From Veillonella magna DSM 19857 (GTDB taxonomy: Bacteria > Bacillota > Negativicutes > Veillonellales > Veillonellaceae): DNA of 64,000 nucleotides. The notes below the pieces were generated by a model. The model did not search any database. It was given only the letters and a program-made list of their open reading frames with translations, and was not told the origin of the DNA. Numbering within the stretch: position 1 is the first letter of the stretch; each line of letters begins with the position of its first letter. This document shows, piece after piece, positions 7,585-17,047 of this stretch. The position numbers and the translations under genes are program-made. The stretch lies in NCBI RefSeq assembly GCF_000428745.1, contig NZ_AUAN01000004.1, positions 62,001 through 126,000 on the forward strand, in the 5' to 3' direction.

Positions 7585-8652
7585 TCAACGACCGTCTTGG
7601 CGTTTGTTTCCCGGACCGTCTTCAGCAACGGTAACTGTTGCTTCACCGAAAGTTTTCATATCGTTTAACATATGCAGGGAGGCATCTACTACTGATAAGC
7701 CCATGGCAGATCCCAAGCCTTCTTCTATTGTAAAATGATAAAACAAATATGGCTTGATACCTAAATATTTCATCTGCCCCTGGTGAACAGGATCGTCATA
7801 GGCCGCTGACTGGAATACATAGTCTGTGACCCCTTTGCGTAATAAGGAGGCTACCAGTACAGCCGCCCCAGTTACCGCATTATCGAAGACAATCGCCATA
7901 CGGTGTGCTGCCGCTTGTAAAATAAACCCTGTTAAGGCAGCAATATCCGGAGATCCTACAGAAGCCAAAATCTGCAACGGTTTTTCCGGTGACAGACTAT
8001 AGCGCTGCAAGGTGGCCATCAAACGTTCCACTTTTTCATCCGAGGTTAAGGTACATTCATTATTTACGACTAGGCGGCGTACAGGATACTCTGTAACAGC
8101 TGCAGTTACCGCTAATGCCGATAGCAAAGCACGTTCACCAACATTGCCTACCGCCACTACCTGAATTCCTTCACTATGCATGCGATCTGCCCAAACGGCG
8201 CCAACTTCGATAGCCGCCTCAGTTTCCTCCGCAGTCATAGCAGGGCTCATGCCAAAAAAGTCAGAACCGGCTTTTACCTTTGCCGTCACTATACCATCAA
8301 TAGAAGACGTATCTGCTTCCATACCTACATCTACTAAATATACCGGCGCCGATAGCTTTGCCGCTACCGCATGCGTAGCACTTTTCCCCGTAGCCAGCCG
8401 CTTCATAACTGCAAGGCTTTCTTTTCCACCTGTTAAATTCTGACGACCGTTTACTGCCGTATCACCGGCAAAAATAATAACACCGTTTTTCACATGATTT
8501 GGCTGTTCTACATTAAAAATACCAGCCATGCGCGCCGCAATCTTTTCTAGTTGTGCCAAACTATAAATCGGTTTTGTTAAATTATCAATGCGCAACTGGC
8601 ACGCATCCATAGCCTGCGTACTTAATGCCCCGATAGCAAAATCTCTCATCAT
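7585..8652 (-). CDS. CobT-family phosphoribosyltransferase subunit, ArsB-like (divergent)
   Basis: This 355-residue protein is a second, diverged member of the CobT family placed right after the first, with an ATGA overlap that implies coupled translation. CobT moves the phosphoribosyl group of nicotinate mononucleotide to the cobamide lower-ligand base. The C-terminal catalytic glutamate is kept (IEEGLGSAMG, Glu310/311), but the other conserved acid of the GEMGI motif is replaced (VGNVGE, Asn170), and the N-terminal metal/base motif ADHG reads AGDTAV. In Sporomusa ovata and Veillonella parvula a tandem pair, ArsA and ArsB, forms a heterodimer that activates phenol and p-cresol; the arrangement here fits that. 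Which subunit is which is my inference. Confidence 0.8.
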   Translation of the reverse strand: MMRDFAIGALSTQAMDACQLRIDNLTKPIYSLAQLEKIAARMAGIFNVEQPNHVKNGVIIFAGDTAVNGRQNLTGGKESLAVMKRLATGKSATHAVAAKLSAPVYLVDVGMEADTSSIDGIVTAKVKAGSDFFGMSPAMTAEETEAAIEVGAVWADRMHSEGIQVVAVGNVGERALLSALAVTAAVTEYPVRRLVVNNECTLTSDEKVERLMATLQRYSLSPEKPLQILASVGSPDIAALTGFILQAAAHRMAIVFDNAVTGAAVLVASLLRKGVTDYVFQSAAYDDPVHQGQMKYLGIKPYLFYHFTIEEGLGSAMGLSVVDASLHMLNDMKTFGEATVTVAEDGPGNKRQDGR

Positions 8653-9698
8653 TGGGTGCCTCCTTCCAGTTCATTATACATACGCACCGCCAAATCAAGC
8701 ATCCCCATCTGTATAGATCCGCCAGAGGCTTCACCGAGGCAGAGTCCAAGGTCAACATATGCTTCAAGACCCAATACTTTCAAAGCGCGTACATGCGCTT
8801 TTTCTGCCGACAAATGGGAGGCCATCACATAATCCATGCTTTCCGGCACAATAGCATGAGCAACCAAAGCGCATACTGTTGTATTGAAGCCATCAATAAC
8901 TACCATAGCATGCTGTGCAGCTGCCCCTAGAATAACACCGGTGATACAAGCAAATTCAAAACCACCTACAGATTGTAAAATACCAAGTCCGTCATTTTTA
9001 TCAATATGAGCGTATTTTATCAAGGCATCATGCACTACTTTTTGTTTCACCTTAAGTCGTTCGTCGGAAATATTAGTTCCTCGTCCTGTTGCTTCATCAG
9101 CAGTAATTCCGGCAAATTTAGCTGTCATTACCGCACTGGAAGTAGTATTAGCAATTCCCATTTCTCCTACGAGGAATACATTATAGCCTTCCTTAACCTT
9201 TTCATTTACCAGTTCGATACCCGCTTCAATAGCTTTAATGGCCTGAGTCTTAGTCATGGCCGGTGCCTTCAAAAAGTTTTTCGTGCCGTAAGCAATTTTT
9301 TTATGCCGCAACCCCGGTACCCAAGACATATCAGCCGCAATGCCTACATCAATAACTTCCATATCCGCTTCGCAGTAATTAGCCAACGCATTCGCACCGG
9401 CCCCTTTAGGTATTAAGTAGTTCTGTGTCATGCCTACCGTGACATCCTGTGGGTAGGCGCTAACCCCCATTTCAGCTACTCCGTGATCTGCACTGGCAAT
9501 AATCATGCATCGCTTAGGAATATGCAAGGTATTATCCTCCAATGACTGATTCGTAGCCATCGCATACTGTGCCGTCATATCCACTAGTTTACCGTAATTG
9601 CCGTACATGGCTACTCCGTCCCATGTGCGTTTAACCGCATCGCCGATAGCTATATTCTTCGGCGTAATCGCTTTACAGGTTTCCTCAAATACGCTCAT
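8649..9698 (-). CDS. cobT: CobT-family nicotinate mononucleotide phosphoribosyltransferase, ArsA-like
   Basis: A 349-residue CobT homologue with the standard motifs: ADHGVAEMGVSAYP (residues 70-83), VGEMGIANTTSSA with Glu179, and LGEASGG with Glu323, the position of the catalytic base in Salmonella CobT (E317). The reaction makes the alpha-ribotide of the cobamide lower ligand and releases nicotinate. The overlap by four bases with a divergent paralogue suggests the ArsAB type that activates phenolic ligands, rather than a stand-alone CobT for 5,6-dimethylbenzimidazole. Start ATG follows TAGGAGGATATA. It overlaps the end of tyrA by 14 bases, so it may be transcribed from the tyrA promoter. 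Confidence 0.88.
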   Translation of the reverse strand: MSVFEETCKAITPKNIAIGDAVKRTWDGVAMYGNYGKLVDMTAQYAMATNQSLEDNTLHIPKRCMIIASADHGVAEMGVSAYPQDVTVGMTQNYLIPKGAGANALANYCEADMEVIDVGIAADMSWVPGLRHKKIAYGTKNFLKAPAMTKTQAIKAIEAGIELVNEKVKEGYNVFLVGEMGIANTTSSAVMTAKFAGITADEATGRGTNISDERLKVKQKVVHDALIKYAHIDKNDGLGILQSVGGFEFACITGVILGAAAQHAMVVIDGFNTTVCALVAHAIVPESMDYVMASHLSAEKAHVRALKVLGLEAYVDLGLCLGEASGGSIQMGMLDLAVRMYNELEGGTQ

Positions 9699-10575
9699 TA
9701 TATCCTCCTAGTAATGAAGCAAATGTATCTCTGATTTTTTTAGCCCGTTTTAGATAGGCTTCCATCCCTTCACTATCTGTCTCGGCCAATAGGTGACGTA
9801 CGTGGCTTATTTCTACTTCCAATGAAGCCAATGCCGCATCAATACACTCGGCATTTCCCATAATTATTTCTCGCCACATGGATGGGTTTCCACCGGCTAC
9901 GCGGGTAATATCCCGAAATCCTCCAGCCGCAAGACGTAGCCGTTGTTCTCCGTCTGCATCTCCGCCGGCTACAGTGGCAACCATACCGGCTACCAAATGC
10001 GGCATATGACTGATAGATGCCATGTATGCATCGTGTTCTGCCATAGTAATCTCTTCGATGTGTGCTCCAAACAGCTCCCCCCAATGGCGTAACTCCGCAG
10101 CTCCATCATCAGACCAACCGGGAGTGTCTTCACTATGTATCACAATCCATGTACAGCCTTCAAAAAGTGTAGCCTTGGCTTCCTCAAAGCCTCCCTTTTC
10201 CGATCCTGCCATAGGATGAATGGATACAAACCGCACATGTGACGGCAAATATTTATACACAGCCTGTACAAAATTATGCTTGGTGCTGGATACATCCGTA
10301 ACCAATGCTCCTTCTTTTATAAGAGGGGCGACTTCGTTGAATACCACTCCGTTAATATCCGGCGGTAAAGCAAATACTAAAACATCTGCTTCTTTAACTA
10401 CATCTACCACCGATGTATATGCCGCTGCTACCGCTCCGGAAGCAATGGCCTTATCACATACACTTTGACGCCGAGCATAACCGACAACCCGATATGATGT
10501 ATGTAACGATAACGCCTTCGCTAGTGAACCGCCCAGTAAGCCTAATCCTATAATTCCGATAACATTACTACTCAT
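9685..10575 (-). CDS. tyrA: Prephenate dehydrogenase
   Basis: TyrA oxidises prephenate to 4-hydroxyphenylpyruvate with NAD(P) in tyrosine synthesis. The product (about 296 residues) opens with the Rossmann motif VIGIIGLGLLGGSLAKAL, then VFALPPD, VTDVSSTK, SIHPMAGSEKGGF and the helical C-terminal part HMPHLVAGMVA and RDITRVAGGNPSMWREI, in family order. No ACT or chorismate mutase domain is fused. I favour the ATG of MSSNVIG; an in-frame ATG four codons earlier has its purine-rich site too close. Tyrosine breakdown gives p-cresol and phenol, the proposed ligands of the downstream CobT-like pair, though a functional link is only a thought. Confidence 0.9.
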   Translation of the reverse strand: MSSNVIGIIGLGLLGGSLAKALSLHTSYRVVGYARRQSVCDKAIASGAVAAAYTSVVDVVKEADVLVFALPPDINGVVFNEVAPLIKEGALVTDVSSTKHNFVQAVYKYLPSHVRFVSIHPMAGSEKGGFEEAKATLFEGCTWIVIHSEDTPGWSDDGAAELRHWGELFGAHIEEITMAEHDAYMASISHMPHLVAGMVATVAGGDADGEQRLRLAAGGFRDITRVAGGNPSMWREIIMGNAECIDAALASLEVEISHVRHLLAETDSEGMEAYLKRAKKIRDTFASLLGGYNERI

Positions 10576-10759
10576 GCACTTCTTCATCCTTCCCTTGAGT
10601 CTCCAGACTCACCTACTATTCTACCCGGCCTGCCATATTATTGCCGTATACGACTCCATCGACATGACCGCTCTACCATGCATGACCTCTCCGCCACATC
10701 ATGATATTTACTATTATAGCCTACTCAATATACTTTAGACTAGCCCTTTTCATGGTACA

Positions 10760-12109
10760 TCATACGTTGGCAATAAGCTTACGATTTTTCCACTTACCAC
10801 TTTGCCAACGCCATACAAAGATGAGTGCTCGTACTCCTTCATCAATAGCCATTGCCCACCAAATTCCTAGAAGACCCCATCCTAATTGCAGGCCGAAGAT
10901 ATACGACAAGGTAACTGCACACAACCACATACCAAATACACCGACTAACATCGGAGTTCTAATATCCCCAGCGGCCTGTAAGCATTGCACCATTACAATA
11001 TTAACAGAACGACCGATTTCCAAAACCATTTCAATGCCTAAAATAGTATGTCCCAAGGCAAGCATATCCGGATCTCTTGTAAAAAGTCCTAACACGCTAT
11101 CGCTAAATGCATAAAAAATACCGGTCAAGCCCACACTGACACAAAGACCTATGCCTACCGTCTGCCATACACGTCGTGAAATTTCTTCTTCTCTATTAGC
11201 CCCAACTAAAAAGCCAACTACAATTTGCGCCGCATTGGCTAATGCAATCGTATACATATAACAGAACATAGCAATAATATATACATACACCTTTGTGTTG
11301 ATGACCACTAATCCTAACAGATTAACCATCATCATAATTGTCGTTTGTGACAGCTGATACGACAAAGTTTCTCCACCAGACGGTACACCTATACGTAACA
11401 ATGCTTTTAGCATCCGTTTTGGGACCGGCCATATATACTGCCATGATAAACGCAGCGGTAACTGTGTTTTAAATAACCAGTATATAATGATAAGTCCTAC
11501 TGCCTTACTCAAAGTCGTCGACAAAGATACCCCAAACACACCCATAGAAGGTATCGGTCCCCAACCGTAAATTAAAATTGCATTACTAATGATGTGAATG
11601 ACATTCATTACGAAGGCCACCATCATAGAAATAACCGGCAAAGAATAACCACGAAACATGGCAACAAATGCCGTATATACACCGGTTATCGGTATACTGA
11701 CCGCAACAATATTCATATACAGCGATGTCTCTGCAAAGATATCTGCCGGTACACCAAGCCAGTGAAAAAAAGTTTCATGAAACAGCCAGATTAAACAAGC
11801 CGCAGTAAAGCTGAACACCAAATTAAAAGCCACACTTACCGTTCCCACCTCATTCAGCGACTCCGTTTGCTTGGCACCGCGAAACTGTGCAATCAATATG
11901 GTGCTGGCTGTACTCATGACGATAATGAGCATAATAAAAATATTCATAATTTGATTCGCATTAGCTACAGCGGCTACCGCTTCTTGTGAATAATGACTCA
12001 TCATGAATTGATCTATATTTCCTACCAGCATTTGTAAAAATATTTCGATAAAGATAGGCCAACTCAATGTGACTACCGATAAGCTGACACCTTTTTCTAC
12101 CTTCTGCAT
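10760..12109 (-). CDS. MATE family efflux transporter
   Basis: A 449-residue membrane protein with twelve hydrophobic segments in two repeats. LSWPIFIEIFLQMLVGNID in the first helix and MSHYSQEAVAAVANANQI after it are typical of NorM/DinF-type MATE exporters, which expel cationic drugs or metabolites by Na+ or H+ antiport. AAAAGGAG lies upstream of the ATG. It is the last gene of a run headed by an HxlR regulator at 12544, with a hairpin between (12130-12162). Substrate cannot be told from sequence. The context suggests induction by the HxlR protein, perhaps in response to an electrophile or toxin. Confidence 0.9.
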   Translation of the reverse strand: MQKVEKGVSLSVVTLSWPIFIEIFLQMLVGNIDQFMMSHYSQEAVAAVANANQIMNIFIMLIIVMSTASTILIAQFRGAKQTESLNEVGTVSVAFNLVFSFTAACLIWLFHETFFHWLGVPADIFAETSLYMNIVAVSIPITGVYTAFVAMFRGYSLPVISMMVAFVMNVIHIISNAILIYGWGPIPSMGVFGVSLSTTLSKAVGLIIIYWLFKTQLPLRLSWQYIWPVPKRMLKALLRIGVPSGGETLSYQLSQTTIMMMVNLLGLVVINTKVYVYIIAMFCYMYTIALANAAQIVVGFLVGANREEEISRRVWQTVGIGLCVSVGLTGIFYAFSDSVLGLFTRDPDMLALGHTILGIEMVLEIGRSVNIVMVQCLQAAGDIRTPMLVGVFGMWLCAVTLSYIFGLQLGWGLLGIWWAMAIDEGVRALIFVWRWQSGKWKNRKLIANV

Positions 12110-12129
12110 GGCCTCACTCCTTTTCTAAA

Positions 12130-12162
12130 CGAGAAAACCGGATACACAAGGCATCCGGTTTA
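12130..12162 (-). terminator. Weak terminator between the 115-aa gene and the MATE gene
   Basis: AAAACCGGAT (12134-12143) and ATCCGGTTT (12153-12161) form a nine-base stem with a nine-base loop; the minus strand then reads TTTTCTCG. The short T run suggests partial termination, leaving some readthrough into the MATE gene. Confidence 0.55.
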
Positions 12163-12175
12163 TCGCTATATGCTG

Positions 12176-12523
12176 TTATATCCGCTCTAAGGCGGCATTG
12201 GTAATAAGTGTTTCCCAATCGGCTACCAAGCGGAGCTTTGCCTCCGCCTGTGCCAATAGCCAATTTTCACCTTCCGGGAACCAATTTCCCGGCAAGCAAC
12301 CACACTTTGCGAAATTAATCGCATATCCTAACCGCGCCACTTCACGGGAAGCCCACCATGCGCCAACGGCTTCCCGCCCTTCCAGATATATTGCGCCCAA
12401 GCCCGTTTCAACGAGCCACGCCTCAATATCCGGCCATAGTTCCTTGGGAACCACGCTATCTGCCAAGCATTCATCCAGACTTTTTCTGGCTGCTGCCCGC
12501 AATTCCTCCGTTCGCATTTCCAT
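12176..12523 (-). CDS. Unrecognised 115-residue protein
   Basis: I do not recognise this gene. The product is acidic, cytosolic (no membrane segment or signal peptide) and unusually rich in tryptophan (WPDIEAWL, VGAWWASRE, NWFPEGENWLLAQ, ADWETL). Two cysteines sit close together in AKCGCLPGNW. The ATG has a strong site (GGAGGG, six bases away) and codon use matches its neighbours, so it is probably real. It lies 20 bases after the HxlR regulator gene and 67 bases before the MATE pump, so the three may form one regulated unit. The compact, Trp-rich, mostly helical sequence could be a small ligand-binding or regulatory protein, but no function can be claimed. Confidence 0.65.
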   Translation of the reverse strand: MEMRTEELRAAARKSLDECLADSVVPKELWPDIEAWLVETGLGAIYLEGREAVGAWWASREVARLGYAINFAKCGCLPGNWFPEGENWLLAQAEAKLRLVADWETLITNAALERI

Positions 12524-12543
12524 GATGTTCCCTCCGCTACGCT

Positions 12544-12912
12544 TTATTTATCCGTATCAATTTCGCCCTCTTCGCGCAGATAATCAAGATAATCCTTTCC
12601 CCATTCACCGAGAGCTGCCAAGACACCGCTAAATTTAGCTCCTATTTCGCTAAGCGAATATTCTACCTTTGGCGGAATCTGATTATATACTTTACGGTGA
12701 ATCAAACCGTTTCGTTCCATCGTGCGCAACTGCTTCGTTAAGGTAGCCTGTGTGATTGGTGCCAATACGCGTTCCAGCTCCTTGAATCGCAAGGGGCCGT
12801 TTTCTAAGTGGTGCATGATCAGTAAAGTCCATTTGCCGGTCAATACCTTCTGTACCGTCACGTACGGGCACTTACCATATAATTCGTGTTCCGCAACGCC
12901 TGTTACTGCCAT
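12544..12912 (-). CDS. HxlR-family transcriptional regulator
   Basis: A 122-residue winged-helix protein. CPYVTVQKVLTGKWTLLIMH, HLENGPLRFKELERVL, ITQATLTKQLRTMERNGLI and VEYSLSEIGAKFSGVL are the consecutive helices and wing of the HxlR (DUF24) family. The cysteine just ahead of the domain (GKCPY) matches the redox or electrophile-sensing Cys of HypR/YodB-type members. I start it at MAVTGVAEH because GAAGGAGG lies upstream of that ATG; an upstream in-frame ATG adds 25 residues with no site. It probably controls its own operon, including the unknown gene at 12176 and the MATE pump. Confidence 0.88.
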   Translation of the reverse strand: MAVTGVAEHELYGKCPYVTVQKVLTGKWTLLIMHHLENGPLRFKELERVLAPITQATLTKQLRTMERNGLIHRKVYNQIPPKVEYSLSEIGAKFSGVLAALGEWGKDYLDYLREEGEIDTDK

Positions 12913-13133
12913 ATCATTGCCTCCTTCGCTTATGTAACTCCATAAGCATAGGAAAGACTTCGTACGCAAACAACTATCCATTTGCATAGTTAGTCATCTA
13001 TGATTAGTACCTATTACTTTCACTATGCCCACTATTATTATATCGTATATAGAAGAAAAAATACAGTGACCGCCACGATTTTCTACATGCCCTATTCACA
13101 ACTCACTGCCGTACACTACAATGTACCTTCTTT

Positions 13134-14426
13134 TTATTTAAGAAGATGAAAGGCTTCTTCCGCAACAGCCAACGTTTTTTCAATTTCCTTTGGATTATGC
13201 ATAACCGATACAAAATTACTTTCATACTGACTTGGTGCATAGTAAATTCCATGTTCCAAATTATAATGGAAGAAGGTCTTAAAGGCCTCCATGTCACACG
13301 CCGATGCATCGTCAAAGTTACGTACTGGACCATCATGGAAGAACAAGGTAAACATAGAACCTACACGCTGTACTGTCACCGGTACACCAGCGGCTTTACC
13401 AAGACGTTCCAACCCTTCACACAGCTCCTTTGTAGCTGCTTCGACGCGGCGGAAAATAGTCGGATCCCGCTGCAATACAGATAGTGTTGCCAAGCCCGCC
13501 GTCATAGCAATAGGATTACCACTTAACGTACCTGCCTGATATACTGGCCCCGCCGGTGCTACACAACTCATCACATCTTTGCGCCCGCCAAATACAGCCA
13601 TCGGCATCCCACCTCCGACAATCTTGCCGAGACAGGTTAAATCCGGGATGATACCATATAATTTTTGGGCGCCACCTGCGCTGGCTCTGAAGCCGCACAT
13701 TACTTCATCAAATATGAGCAGAGCACCGTGTTCCTCAGTAACTTCTCGCAAGGTTTCCAGGAAGCCCAGCACCGGCGGCACACAACCCATATTACCGGCT
13801 ACCGGTTCAACGATAACAGCAGCAATCATATCTCCTTGTTCATCAAAGAGCCCTCGAATTGCTTGGCTATCATTGTAGGGCATAGTAATTGTATCCGCTG
13901 CTGCACCAGCCGGTACACCGGGACTATCCGGTACACCGAAAGTAGCTAAACCCGATCCTGCTTTGACAAGTAGGCTATCACTATGCCCGTGATAACAACC
14001 TACAAATTTAACAATTTTATCACGGCCGGTAAAACCGCGCGCTACACGTAACGCACTCATAGTAGCTTCTGTACCAGAATTAACCATACGGAGCATTTCC
14101 ATCGTTGGCATAAAAGCCTGAATCTTCTTAGCCACTTCTGTTTCAAGCAAAGTCGGAGCACCATAGCTGGTACCGCGCAATACGGCTTCTTGCAAAGCTG
14201 CCACTACTTCCGCGTTAGCATGCCCCAAAATCATCGGGCCCCAAGATAATACATAGTCTATATATTCATTACCGTCAATATCATAAATACGATCTCCGGA
14301 GGCCGAGGCAATAAACGGCGGTTCCGAACCCACACTACGATAGGAACGAACAGGGCTATTAACACCACCCGGCATATATAGCTTAGCCTCTGCAAAGGCC
14401 TTATGAGATTTATCTAAATTAAGCAT
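13134..14426 (-). CDS. hemL: Glutamate-1-semialdehyde 2,1-aminomutase
   Basis: HemL converts glutamate-1-semialdehyde to 5-aminolevulinate in the C5 pathway. The 430-residue class III aminotransferase shows MPGGVNSPVRS near the start, MVNSGTEATMSALRVARG (phosphate binding), FDEVMCGFR (pyridine ring Asp) and the PLP lysine in CLGKIVGGGMPMAVFGG. Length is normal. The ATG follows GGAGG. It is the last of the tetrapyrrole genes and lies nine bases after hemB. A terminator is not obvious in the 221 bases between it and the HxlR gene. Confidence 0.95.
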   Translation of the reverse strand: MLNLDKSHKAFAEAKLYMPGGVNSPVRSYRSVGSEPPFIASASGDRIYDIDGNEYIDYVLSWGPMILGHANAEVVAALQEAVLRGTSYGAPTLLETEVAKKIQAFMPTMEMLRMVNSGTEATMSALRVARGFTGRDKIVKFVGCYHGHSDSLLVKAGSGLATFGVPDSPGVPAGAAADTITMPYNDSQAIRGLFDEQGDMIAAVIVEPVAGNMGCVPPVLGFLETLREVTEEHGALLIFDEVMCGFRASAGGAQKLYGIIPDLTCLGKIVGGGMPMAVFGGRKDVMSCVAPAGPVYQAGTLSGNPIAMTAGLATLSVLQRDPTIFRRVEAATKELCEGLERLGKAAGVPVTVQRVGSMFTLFFHDGPVRNFDDASACDMEAFKTFFHYNLEHGIYYAPSQYESNFVSVMHNPKEIEKTLAVAEEAFHLLK

Positions 14427-14435
14427 GGTGCCTCC

Positions 14436-15413
14436 TTATTTTTCCTGCAACCAGCGCGCTACATCAAGGGCATGGTAAGTGATGATAATTTTCGCACCGG
14501 CACGCTTCATGGAGAGCAATGTTTCCAGTACGATACGCTTTTCATCCACTAAACCGGCCTGCGCTGCCGTTTTAACCATAGCATATTCACCGCTAACATT
14601 GTATACGGCTAAGGGATAATCAAAATTATCCCGTGCTTCGCGCACGATATCCAAGTACGATAGCGCCGGCTTAATCATAATAATATCAGCACCTTCGCGG
14701 ATGTCTAATTCGATTTCTCTCATAGCTTCCAAACGATTGGCTTCATCCATCTGATAGCCTTTACGATCTCCAAATTCCGGAGCAGAATGTACTGCATCAC
14801 GGAACGGGCCATAATACGCAGATGCATATTTAGCAGCATAGCTCATGATGGATACATTGGTAAAACCTTCTTCATCCAAAGCTTCACGTATAACTGCCAC
14901 ACGGCCATCCATCATATCCGACGGAGCTACCATATGCGCACCTGCTTTTGCATGGCTAACAGCCACCTTTGCAAGTAATGGCAAGGTTTCATCATTCAAT
15001 ACTTCATGGTCTTCCACACAACCACAATGACCGGTACTTGTATATTGGCACAAGCATACATCAGAAATTACAATTAGATTCGGTACTGCTTCACGAATAG
15101 CTTTAATTGCCTGTTGCACCGGCTGATTCATATCCCACGCCGAGGAACCTTGTTCGTCTTTGTAGGTAGGTAAACCAAAAATTTCTACGCCAGGAACGCC
15201 TAATTCATACGCTTCCTTAGCTGTTTTAACAGCTTCATCAACGGAAAGATGATATTGTCCGGGCAGTGATTCAATAGGTTCCCGTACACCTTCGCCGGGC
15301 ACGATAAAGAGCGGATATACCAAATCCTCCGTTTGTAACGTTGTTTCTCTTACTAATGCACGCATAGCCGGCGTCGTCCGCAAACGACGTGGGCGATAGG
15401 TTAAATCTAACAT
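14436..15413 (-). CDS. hemB: Porphobilinogen synthase (5-aminolevulinate dehydratase)
   Basis: HemB condenses two 5-aminolevulinate molecules to porphobilinogen. The 325-residue product has the zinc-type cysteine cluster DVCLCQYTSTGHCG, the first Schiff-base lysine region (SYAAKYASAYYGPFRDA) and the second in MIKPALSYLDI, and the C-terminal MKRAGAKIIITYHA. I start it at MLDLTYRPRR because GAGGAG lies ten bases ahead; a GTG six codons earlier would overlap that site. A hairpin in the 113-base gap to the cobA-hemD gene may lower or tune its expression. Confidence 0.95.
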   Translation of the reverse strand: MLDLTYRPRRLRTTPAMRALVRETTLQTEDLVYPLFIVPGEGVREPIESLPGQYHLSVDEAVKTAKEAYELGVPGVEIFGLPTYKDEQGSSAWDMNQPVQQAIKAIREAVPNLIVISDVCLCQYTSTGHCGCVEDHEVLNDETLPLLAKVAVSHAKAGAHMVAPSDMMDGRVAVIREALDEEGFTNVSIMSYAAKYASAYYGPFRDAVHSAPEFGDRKGYQMDEANRLEAMREIELDIREGADIIMIKPALSYLDIVREARDNFDYPLAVYNVSGEYAMVKTAAQAGLVDEKRIVLETLLSMKRAGAKIIITYHALDVARWLQEK

Positions 15414-15458
15414 TATACATCGTCTCCTCACTTCAGAACTCTGTTAATTATCTACAAA

Positions 15459-15493
15459 CAGTCGACACTCGGACCTCAACCCGAGGCTGACTG
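15459..15493 (-). other. Hairpin in the hemD-hemB intergenic gap
   Basis: Nested inverted repeats CAGTC...GACTG (15459-15463 and 15489-15493) and CTCGG...CCGAG form a GC-rich stem with only a short T run on the minus strand. It may be a leaky terminator or an mRNA stabiliser splitting the operon. Confidence 0.4.
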
Positions 15494-15526
15494 CCCATAT
15501 CTTACATATATATCTTACTGCACAAT

Positions 15527-17047
15527 TTATACACCAGCTGTCGCATCGGCTACAATCATATCTACCATGGCCGGGATAGTAAAGGTCTCACCAATAACAT
15601 CCGGCGTAAGGCCGTTTTCTACACAGGTAGCTGCCGTAATAGGTCCAATGCAAACAACGCGTACGTTGGTCATCAGTTCTTTTGCATTCTCACCGAGCAA
15701 CGACAAGGTATTCGTCACTGTGGAAGAGCTGGTAAAGGTAATATAATCCACATCACCAGCCGTTAAATGATCTCTCAAAAGCTCACGACGCGACGTGTCC
15801 TGTACGGTTTCATACAAACGAGCTACATCTACAGTAATTCCCTGCGCAGTCAGACCCTTCTCAATAACATGACGCGCTACCTTCGGCTGAATGAGAAGCA
15901 TCTTATCGCCGACAGTCATTACCGGTGACAATGCTTCCACTACAGACTCTGCCTGATAGTTAGTCGGCACAATGTCCGCTAATAGGCCCTTCGCTTTTAA
16001 CGCCTTCGCCGTAGCACTACCGATAGCACATATCTTTGCCTGACCCAAGCTGCGGCTATCCAACTGTTGTGCTTCTAATGCTTGAAAGAAGTAGTGAACA
16101 CCTTGAGCCGAAGTAAAGGTTATCACCTTGTAGGAACCTGCCTTCGCCACTAACTCTGCCGTTGCTACATCTATTGGTAATGCCTCTGTTCGAATTGCAG
16201 CTGCTTCAACAACATCGGCACCTAACTCCTCCAACCGTGATACTAATGCACTGGCTTGGGAGCGTGCTCGCGTTACTACAATACGTTTTCCAAATAGTGG
16301 TTTTGTGTCAAACCATCTGAGCTTATCTCGGAGATTTACCACATCGCCTACAACAACAACAGCCGGCGGTTTTAGACCTGCCTTAGCTACATCATAGGCT
16401 ACATTTTCTAATGTTGATACCAAGGTTTCCTGGATGGGCTTAGTGCCCCAACGAATAACCGCTACCGGTGTATTAGCCGGACGACCATGCTCTATCAGCT
16501 TTGAAGAGATAAGCGGCAAATTACCTATCCCCATAACAAAGCACAAGGTATCCACTGCTGTAGCTAATCCTTCCCAATGAATACCCGATACACTTTTCGT
16601 CGGATCTTCATGACCGGTAACAATGGCAAAGGAAGTCGCCATAGCTCGCTGTGTTACCGGAATTCCTGCATAAGCTGGCGCTGAAATACCGGAAGTAACG
16701 CCGGGAACAAATTCAAATGGCACACCGGCTTCGGCCAATGCCATTGCTTCTTCACCGCCACGTCCAAATACTAGCGGATCACCACCTTTTAAACGTGCCA
16801 CCGTCTTACCTTTTAAACCTCTATCAACTAGAATTTCATTAATTTCATACTGATGCAGCGTATGATTCTTGCATTGCTTACCTGCATAAATCAGCTCCGC
16901 ATCGGGTCGTGCCCACCGCAAAAGATGTGTATCTGCCAAATAGTCGTATATGATGACATCTGCTTTTTCAATACACTCCTTGCCTTTTACAGTAATGAGT
17001 TTATAATCGCCGGGACCGGCACCGATTAAATACACCACACCTGCCAT
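15527..17047 (-). CDS. cobA-hemD: CobA-HemD fusion: uroporphyrinogen-III methyltransferase / synthase
   Basis: A 506-residue two-domain enzyme. Residues 1-245 are a uroporphyrinogen-III C-methyltransferase: [44 protein letters not shown]-like [19 protein letters not shown] and [11 protein letters not shown]. Residues from about 250 ([20 protein letters not shown]) are uroporphyrinogen-III synthase, with [13 protein letters not shown] and [12 protein letters not shown]. The fusion closes the tetrapyrrole ring and at once commits it to precorrin-2, the branch to sirohaem and cobamides. Such fusions are common in Clostridia and Negativicutes. Its start overlaps the hemC stop by one base (TAATG), implying coupled translation. 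Confidence 0.95.
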   Translation of the reverse strand: MAGVVYLIGAGPGDYKLITVKGKECIEKADVIIYDYLADTHLLRWARPDAELIYAGKQCKNHTLHQYEINEILVDRGLKGKTVARLKGGDPLVFGRGGEEAMALAEAGVPFEFVPGVTSGISAPAYAGIPVTQRAMATSFAIVTGHEDPTKSVSGIHWEGLATAVDTLCFVMGIGNLPLISSKLIEHGRPANTPVAVIRWGTKPIQETLVSTLENVAYDVAKAGLKPPAVVVVGDVVNLRDKLRWFDTKPLFGKRIVVTRARSQASALVSRLEELGADVVEAAAIRTEALPIDVATAELVAKAGSYKVITFTSAQGVHYFFQALEAQQLDSRSLGQAKICAIGSATAKALKAKGLLADIVPTNYQAESVVEALSPVMTVGDKMLLIQPKVARHVIEKGLTAQGITVDVARLYETVQDTSRRELLRDHLTAGDVDYITFTSSSTVTNTLSLLGENAKELMTNVRVVCIGPITAATCVENGLTPDVIGETFTIPAMVDMIVADATAGV

